In this document: in pieces, positions 59,293-64,000 of the stretch | Layout of the letters: every line of letters begins with the position of its first letter | Numbering within the stretch: the first letter of the stretch is position 1 | From: Pontibacter cellulosilyticus | GTDB taxonomy: Bacteria > Bacteroidota > Bacteroidia > Cytophagales > Hymenobacteraceae | Direction of reading: 5' to 3' | NCBI RefSeq assembly: GCF_014306105.1 | Contig: NZ_JACRVF010000002.1 | Span: 642,368-706,367, forward strand | Length of the DNA: 64,000 nt | Position numbers and translations under genes: made by a program | Notes under the pieces: generated by a model | What the model was told of the DNA's origin: nothing | Databases searched by the model: none | What the model saw: the letters and a program-made list of their open reading frames with translations, nothing else

Positions 59293-59330
59293 AAAAGGGC
59301 CGCTTCTGATTAAGGAGCGGCCCTTTTGAT
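59293..59330 (+). terminator. valS terminator
   Basis: AAAAGGGCCGCT pairs with AGCGGCCCTTTT around TCTGATTAAGG. Two AAGTATA words (59273-59279, 59285-59291) stand directly between the stop codon and the stem. Confidence 0.9.
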
Positions 59331-59378
59331 TTTTGCTAAATATGTAATCTGAAGGGGGCACCTTCTGCAGACAAAAAA

Positions 59379-59975
59379 CTATTTTATACTTTTCTTCAGG
59401 ATCGCCTCTACCTCTGCCTGATACTTTGGCAGCAGATGGTTCAGGCCGTTTTTAGGGGAAGTATAGCTAATCTGCACTTGCTTTTCTCCGAGGTGATAAG
59501 CCAGTAAACCCTGCTCTTCTTCTGTGAGATAAAAAAGCTTGGCCGGCTCGTTTGCAGTAGAAACCTGATAAACTCTGAACACAAAGTTGTTCGTGATGCG
59601 GTGTTGGGAAGGAGGCCGGTTTTCGAGGTAACGTTGTGTTACAACCGTATCCATAGCAATAGTGCTTTCCAGTTGGGTGATACTCTTAATCGCACCTTCA
59701 TCAAAATGCCACTGTTGTACCTGGTGATGCCCTTGTTCGTACTGACTATATTTTGCGTTGCTCAGGTTCAGGTTAGATACCATTCCAAACAGCTGCAAGT
59801 CATTTACTATACTTTGCAGAGTAGCAGTTTCTGTGGTGTTGTCGCTGATAAAGTACCGGTTGCTTTCCTGTAGCCTGGTTATATCTTTTTGTAAGTCCTG
59901 CTGCAATTTAAGCTCTCCTGTAGCAACAAGTATAAAAGAGAAAAGCAGAGGAAGTATAGCGTGTAAAAGCATCAT
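59379..59975 (-). CDS. Hypothetical exported protein
   Basis: This 198-residue protein as called begins MMLLHAILPLLFSFILVATGELK, a signal peptide or N-terminal anchor. The rest is soluble, with helical and beta-forming parts (LQQDLQKDITRLQESN; FVFRVYQVSTANEPAKLFYLTEEEQG). The frame is open 13 codons further, to 60014, but that extension (SRRSIKYKSLVT) is encoded by AAGTATAAAGTATAA words and looks like leader. No family is recognised. It pairs with the gene at 60031 on the same strand, and is likely periplasmic or envelope-bound. Confidence 0.65.
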   Translation of the reverse strand: MMLLHAILPLLFSFILVATGELKLQQDLQKDITRLQESNRYFISDNTTETATLQSIVNDLQLFGMVSNLNLSNAKYSQYEQGHHQVQQWHFDEGAIKSITQLESTIAMDTVVTQRYLENRPPSQHRITNNFVFRVYQVSTANEPAKLFYLTEEEQGLLAYHLGEKQVQISYTSPKNGLNHLLPKYQAEVEAILKKSIK

Positions 59976-60030
59976 AGTAACAAGTGATTTATACTTTATA
60001 CTTCTCCTGCTCAAAAGTTGTGCTAGAAAA

Positions 60031-60540
60031 TTATAGTTTGGAGTGATCTACTACTTTCCAGGTAATGTTTCCGTTGCTTACCTCATACTTTAACAACATG
60101 TAGCCTCCGTTGTGGCCATCTTCATAATAGGCCATGGCATAGCGGTCGTTCAGGATACGGCTATCGCGTATGGCCATTGTTCCACCCATGGTACCTTCTG
60201 TTGGTATAAGCTGCCGCTGCTTACGGTTTAGGTCGTTCATCAGGTCTGTTTCGGGGTTGCGTAAGCCTTTACGCTGGAGGCGCTGCACATCACTTTCGCT
60301 TAGTGAGCCTAATTCATCTACAAAAGCTGCTCCACCAGGAGGTGTCATTTCCATGGTATCCGGAGGCAGCAGCATGCCATCTGAAGTTTCAGTTTCTTCG
60401 CGCTCCTGCTCCCGGTTAACTTCAGCGGCCCTGTTATCAGCTATGATCAACCTGCTTTCGGCTTCGTTTTTCTGCCAGTAAAAGTAAAGGGCCAGAAACA
60501 AGAAAATGGCTACGATAAGCCAAGGGAGTATACTTTTCAT
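60031..60540 (-). CDS. Hypothetical single-pass membrane protein
   Basis: This 169-residue protein has one N-terminal membrane helix (about 4-21, ILPWLIVAIFLFLALYFYW), a charged coiled-coil stretch (about 24-52), and a soluble C-terminal domain ending in NDRYAMAYYEDGHNGGYMLLKYEVSNGNITWKVVDHSKL. I do not recognise a family. It is upstream of the 59379 gene on the same strand and probably cotranscribed. TATACTT words lie at its start (about 60529) and in the leader. Topology would place the main domain outside the cytoplasm. Confidence 0.7.
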   Translation of the reverse strand: MKSILPWLIVAIFLFLALYFYWQKNEAESRLIIADNRAAEVNREQEREETETSDGMLLPPDTMEMTPPGGAAFVDELGSLSESDVQRLQRKGLRNPETDLMNDLNRKQRQLIPTEGTMGGTMAIRDSRILNDRYAMAYYEDGHNGGYMLLKYEVSNGNITWKVVDHSKL

Positions 60541-60621
60541 AGTTTTGTTAATTTATACTTTATATGACCACAGTTTATACTTCTAATATTAAATAAAAGA
60601 TATCTGTAAAGCTATAGCAAC

Positions 60622-60658
60622 AAAAAAGCCTGCTCCGTTAATCGGAACAGGCTTTTTA
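60622..60658. terminator. Bidirectional terminator after the E2 gene
   Basis: AAAAAAGCCTG and TCCG pair with CGGA and CAGGCTTTTT around TTAAT, with one mismatch. It serves the minus-strand E2 gene at 60679. Confidence 0.88.
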
Positions 60659-60678
60659 CTTTATATACTCTTGAAGAA

Positions 60679-62037
60679 TTAGATCGTCTGGTTTACATCA
60701 AAGTTTTCCAGGTAATCAGCTACGCGTCGCACGAACATGCCACCCAGCGAACCATCCACAACGCGGTGGTCGTATGAATGCGACAGATACATGAAGTGAC
60801 GTATACCGATCAGGTCTCCCTCAGGAGTCTCGATAACAGCTGGCTTCTTCTTGATAGCACCTACGGCCATAATAGCCACTTGAGGCTGCATAATGATAGG
60901 CGTGCCCATTACATTACCAAAAGATCCAACATTAGATACCGTATAAGTACCGCCTGCAAGATCATCTGGCGTAAGCTTGTTCATACGGCCACGGTTTGCC
61001 AGGTCGTTTACTTTTTTCGTCAGGCCGTTCATATTTAGCTGGTCTGCGTTTTTGATGTTCGGCACGATCAGGTTACCACTTGGCAAAGCTACAGCCATAC
61101 CAATGTTAATGTCTTTGTGGCGGATAATAGTGCCACCGTCTACAGACACGTTAATCATCGGGAAGTCTTTGATAGCCTTTGCAATGGCATCAATGAAGAT
61201 AGGAGTGAAGGTCAGGTTCTCGCCTTCGCGCTTCTTATACTCATTCTTCCACTTGTTTCTCCAGTTCACGATGTTAGTTACATCAGCCTCTACAAAAGAG
61301 GTAACGTGCGGAGAAATACGCTTGCTGTCTACCATTCGGTCAGCAATCATCTTACGCATGCGGTCCATCTCAATCAGCTCTACGTTGCCACCGTAAGAGG
61401 CAGCTGGCTTAACCTGAGGCGCAGCAGCCTGTGGCTGAGCAGCCGGAGCAGGAGCCTGTACTTGTGGCTGTGGCTGAGCCTGAGTCTGAGGTGCAGCAGC
61501 CTGTTGAGGAGCAGCAGTACCACGGTTAGCCAGGTAATTCATTATGTCTTTTTTAGACACACGACCTTCGCTACCAGTACCCGGTACATACTCTAGTTCC
61601 TGCATCGAAATGCCTTCTTCACGTACAATGTTAAGCACCAGCGGAGAATAGAAACGGCCTGTTGCTGGCTTGTCTAGTTTAGCAGAAGAGGCAGTTGCAG
61701 CAGGGGCAGCTGTTTCCTGTGGAGCAGCAGCGGCCTGTGGTGCAGCAGCAGGAGCAGACTCAGTTGCGGCAGGAGCAGCAGCGCCAGTATCTTCGCCGTC
61801 GGTAGAAATGATGGCGATCGGAGCGCCAACGGCTACTACATCACCCTCTTTTACCAGGATCTCCTTTAAAACACCACCCTGAATAGCAGGTACTTCTGTG
61901 TCCACTTTATCTGTAGCCACTTCAAGCACCGACTCATCCTGCTCAATGGTATCACCCACGTTTTTGAGCCATTTCAGAACGGTACCTTCCATGATACTCT
62001 CGCCCATTTTGGGCATAACCATTTCTACAAGTGCCAT
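60679..62037 (-). CDS. 2-oxo acid dehydrogenase complex E2, dihydrolipoamide acyltransferase
   Basis: This core subunit transfers acyl groups in a 2-oxo acid dehydrogenase complex. It has 452 residues: one lipoyl domain (about 1-75, lysine in EVATDKVDTEVPA), a long Ala/Pro/Gln-rich linker, an E1/E3-binding domain (about 130-165, YSPLVLNIVREEGISM), a second linker, and the catalytic domain (about 225-452) ending with SHSYDHRVVDGSLGG, which holds the catalytic histidine and aspartate. Whether it serves pyruvate, 2-oxoglutarate or branched-chain acids is not clear. No E1 or E3 gene is adjacent. cinA lies upstream on the same strand. No AAGTATA word occurs inside. Confidence 0.95.
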   Translation of the reverse strand: MALVEMVMPKMGESIMEGTVLKWLKNVGDTIEQDESVLEVATDKVDTEVPAIQGGVLKEILVKEGDVVAVGAPIAIISTDGEDTGAAAPAATESAPAAAPQAAAAPQETAAPAATASSAKLDKPATGRFYSPLVLNIVREEGISMQELEYVPGTGSEGRVSKKDIMNYLANRGTAAPQQAAAPQTQAQPQPQVQAPAPAAQPQAAAPQVKPAASYGGNVELIEMDRMRKMIADRMVDSKRISPHVTSFVEADVTNIVNWRNKWKNEYKKREGENLTFTPIFIDAIAKAIKDFPMINVSVDGGTIIRHKDINIGMAVALPSGNLIVPNIKNADQLNMNGLTKKVNDLANRGRMNKLTPDDLAGGTYTVSNVGSFGNVMGTPIIMQPQVAIMAVGAIKKKPAVIETPEGDLIGIRHFMYLSHSYDHRVVDGSLGGMFVRRVADYLENFDVNQTI

Positions 62038-62046
62038 ATTTTGTTG

Positions 62047-62180
62047 TTGATTTCTATAATGTTAGAATGTAGATGCTAGAACTTAAACTGAGCTGATCTT
62101 CGGAAGCAGCAAACCCAGATGCTACTACGAAATCGGATGTCTATTGTCTAACTTCTATATACTAAAGTCTGATTTTAGAA
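62047..62180. repeat. Intergenic quasi-palindrome between E2 and cinA
   Basis: The left part carries ctataatgttagaatgtaga and gctagaac; the right part carries gtctattgtctaacttctat and atactaaagtct. The arms are only approximate complements. It is related in style to the structures at 9247 and 34658. Confidence 0.35.
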
Positions 62181-62188
62181 CAAAGTTA
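62181..62188 (-). promoter_or_regulatory. -7 box for the E2 gene
   Basis: On the minus strand this reads TAACTTTG, an exact -7 match, about 145 bases ahead of the E2 start and just after the cinA stop codon. The leader is long. A GTTG at about 62206-62209 stands in for -33, with about an 18-20 base spacer. Confidence 0.45.
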
Positions 62189-62199
62189 AGGATTTTAGA

Positions 62200-63459
62200 C
62201 TATTCCTCAACGGTTGCGGTTAAACTTTGGCGCACCAGGTTTAGCACGGCCATGGCTGTGTACTCTATATTCAGAAGCCGGTCTTTGTTAAATTGTAATA
62301 GCTTGGCTTCTGTTTTATACTTGTCGGCATAGGCAATCCAGATCGTACCCACTGGTTTTTCAGGAGTGCCTCCATCAGGACCAGCTATGCCACTAGTAGC
62401 CACGCCAATGTCAGTGTTGAATTTCTGTCGCACATTAGCTGCCATTTCTTTTACAGTAGCCTCACTTACGGCACCATGCTGCTGAAGGGTTTCGGGCTTT
62501 ACGCCAAGCTCACGTATCTTAACATCGTTGTGATAGGCTATAACGCTGCCATGGTAGTAGGCTGAGCTGCCGCTTATACTTGTAAGCTTGTGCGCCAGAT
62601 AGCCGCCAGTGCAGCTTTCGGCTGTGGCAATGGTTAGGCCGCGTTCTTTTAATAACTGACCAATTGCTGCCTCCAGGCTTAGCTCGCCAAATGCAAAAAT
62701 GTAGTTTGGGATGATCTGCTGCAGCTTGTCTACTTCTGCCTGTATTTCCTGCTCCAGCTGCTTTGCATCGATGCCTACTCCAGTCAGGCGAAGGCGTACG
62801 CCGCCCAGGTGGGGGAGGTAGGCCAGCTTTATGTGCTCCGGTAAATTTAGCTCCCACTTCTCCAGTTTATCGGCGAGTATAGATTCCGGAATACCCACCG
62901 TTTGCACTACTTTATGAATTATTTCGGGTGTCTTAAAAAATGCCTTTAGTTTGGGAAGTATAGTATCCGTCATCATGCGCTTCATCTCGAAAGGCACTCC
63001 CGGCATCGAAATGTATACTTTACCTTCTTTCTCAAACCACATGCCCGGCGCAGTACCCAGCACATTTCGCACAGGCGTGCAGGCTGCCGGTAAAAAAGCC
63101 TGTTGTCGGTTCAACTCCGTAATTTCGCGGCCTCGCTTTTTAAATATTTCTTCTACATCTGCCAGCGATGGCTCATGCAACTCAAGTGTAGTATTAAAAT
63201 AAGAGGTAAGTACTACCTTTGTCAGGTCGTCTTTTGTAGGACCCAGGCCACCAGTCATAAGTATAATATCAGCCCTGGTTTTGGCATTGTCCAGTGCTTC
63301 TATAATATGAGCTGCGCTGTCTGAAATAGAGGTAATCTGTTTAACCTTAATACCTATCTTAGTTAACTCGGTGCCCATCCAGGCAGAGTTTGTGTCTACT
63401 ATCTGGCCGTAAAGTATTTCGTCTCCGATCGTGATAATTTCGGCAATAACGGATTTCAT
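62200..63459 (-). CDS. cinA: CinA family protein (NMN amidohydrolase)
   Basis: This 419-residue protein is of the competence/damage-inducible CinA family. The N-terminal domain is MoaB/MogA-like (MKSVIAEIITIGDEILYGQIVDTN, about 1-24; MTGGLGPTKDDLTK, about 68-81). The C-terminal domain is NMN deamidase (PncC), with TIATAESCTGGYLAHKLT (about 275-292) and GVATSGIAGPDGGTPEKPVGT (about 370-390). It recycles nicotinamide mononucleotide for NAD, the pathway completed by nadE. Despite its name, no competence genes are nearby. E2 lies downstream on the same strand. Confidence 0.96.
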   Translation of the reverse strand: MKSVIAEIITIGDEILYGQIVDTNSAWMGTELTKIGIKVKQITSISDSAAHIIEALDNAKTRADIILMTGGLGPTKDDLTKVVLTSYFNTTLELHEPSLADVEEIFKKRGREITELNRQQAFLPAACTPVRNVLGTAPGMWFEKEGKVYISMPGVPFEMKRMMTDTILPKLKAFFKTPEIIHKVVQTVGIPESILADKLEKWELNLPEHIKLAYLPHLGGVRLRLTGVGIDAKQLEQEIQAEVDKLQQIIPNYIFAFGELSLEAAIGQLLKERGLTIATAESCTGGYLAHKLTSISGSSAYYHGSVIAYHNDVKIRELGVKPETLQQHGAVSEATVKEMAANVRQKFNTDIGVATSGIAGPDGGTPEKPVGTIWIAYADKYKTEAKLLQFNKDRLLNIEYTAMAVLNLVRQSLTATVEE

Positions 63460-63525
63460 ATATATTTTGGTCTGATTTATGCGTAGGTGATTTAAACTGA
63501 TTCAAGTTAAAGATGTTCTAGCGAT

Positions 63526-64000
63526 ATGAAAAAACTACTGTACACTTCTTTTATAGCTGTTGCCCTGGGCGCATCTGCTTGCACGGCTACCGATATTCAA
63601 CGCACTGTAGATGGCGTACTGGCTGGTACTACCACCGGAGGCCCAGTTACACAAAATGAGGTTGCTGCTGGCTTAAAGCAGGCTTTAGAGGTTGGTATTA
63701 AGAACGGCGCAAATCAGGCTTCCCAAACTGACGGCTTCTACAAAAACTCCCTTATCCGAATTCCTTTTCCGAAGGATGTGCAGCGCGTTGAGAATACGTT
63801 GCGACAGGTTGGTTTAGGTAATGAAGTAGATAAATTTATACTTACCCTAAACCGTGGAGCCGAGGATGCTGCTAAGAGTGCCGTGCCAATCTTTGTGAGT
63901 GCCATTAAGCAGATGACGATTGCAGATGCCTGGGCTATACTTAAAGGCGACAAAGATGCCGCCACACAATACCTGAAGCGAACTACTTCGCAGCAGCTGT
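63526..64000 (+). CDS. DUF4197 family lipoprotein, N-terminal part
   Basis: This gene runs off the right edge; 158 residues are visible. It begins with the lipoprotein signal MKKLLYTSFIAVALGASAC (lipobox ASAC, cysteine 19). The domain after it, NEVAAGLKQALEVGIKNGANQASQTDGFYKNSLIRIPFPKD and following, matches DUF4197, seen in many Bacteroidota and Proteobacteria and of unknown function. NRGAEDAAKSAVPIFVSAI and MTIADAWAILKGDKDAATQYLK are further family segments. It is divergent from cinA. Confidence 0.88.
   Translation, partial: MKKLLYTSFIAVALGASACTATDIQRTVDGVLAGTTTGGPVTQNEVAAGLKQALEVGIKNGANQASQTDGFYKNSLIRIPFPKDVQRVENTLRQVGLGNEVDKFILTLNRGAEDAAKSAVPIFVSAIKQMTIADAWAILKGDKDAATQYLKRTTSQQL

Overview
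The window is a stretch of core chromosome from a member of the Bacteroidota, most likely Cytophagales/Hymenobacteraceae (Pontibacter-like). The evidence is: promoters of the Bacteroidota type (TTTG, 18-20 bases, TAnnTTTG) ahead of several genes; start codons without Shine-Dalgarno sequences; the lineage gene order pyk / IPExxxVDY / acpP-fabF-rnc; atpD-atpC separated from the other ATP synthase genes; and families typical of the phylum (DUF2851, IPExxxVDY, a Tgt without the usual zinc cysteines, a LuxC-like protein beside a 2[4Fe-4S] ferredoxin). Base composition is moderate, roughly 45-50 percent G+C judged by eye.

Layout. 1-10.5 kb: the start of an S9 peptidase, atpDC, a lipoprotein, a trans-sulfuration enzyme, a lone DegT-type aminotransferase, ispE, a DMT exporter, an LptF/LptG permease and tgt. 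10.5-20.3 kb: a glycosyltransferase overlapping an ECF sigma factor, rsmG, a YheT-like hydrolase, rpsT, pyk and the fatty-acid block acpP-fabF-rnc. 20.3-30.5 kb: nadE, lgt, several envelope or lipoprotein genes, rlmH, and an AT-richer trio (TonB-like, small membrane protein, PQQ-propeller lipoprotein). 30.5-41 kb: cdd, a saccharopine-dehydrogenase-like reductase, trmN6, rnhA, marC, a SerC-like aminotransferase, aroQ, xerD, a DEAD-box helicase, a VIT1/CCC1-like transporter and pyrD. 41-53 kb: ftsK-lolA, pyrF, two tandem GNAT paralogues, DUF1456, DUF2851, a multi-pass membrane protein, a NeuD-like acyltransferase and trhO. 53-64 kb: a nucleoside phosphorylase, the LuxC-like/ferredoxin divergent pair, valS, an E2 acyltransferase, cinA and the start of a DUF4197 lipoprotein.

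Most genes are housekeeping: energy (atpDC, pyk, E2), NAD (nadE, cinA), pyrimidines (pyrD, pyrF, cdd, nucleoside phosphorylase), translation and RNA modification (rpsT, valS, tgt, rsmG, rlmH, trmN6, trhO), chromosome segregation (ftsK, xerD) and envelope biogenesis (lgt, lolA, LptG-like). I see no tRNA, rRNA, CRISPR, prophage, transposase gene or defence system.

The most unusual signal is not a gene. The heptamer AAGTATA (complement TATACTT) occurs about 160 times by hand count, near-equally on both strands, in genes and in gaps, where about 11 are expected from base composition. It is absent from the probably highly expressed atpD, rpsT, pyk, acpP and E2 genes. Two other repeat classes stand out: three copies of a ~180-210 bp MITE-like element with hairpin-forming inverted ends, and a class of intergenic quasi-palindromes built from short repeated words (gagttagaaagtta / taactttctaactc type).
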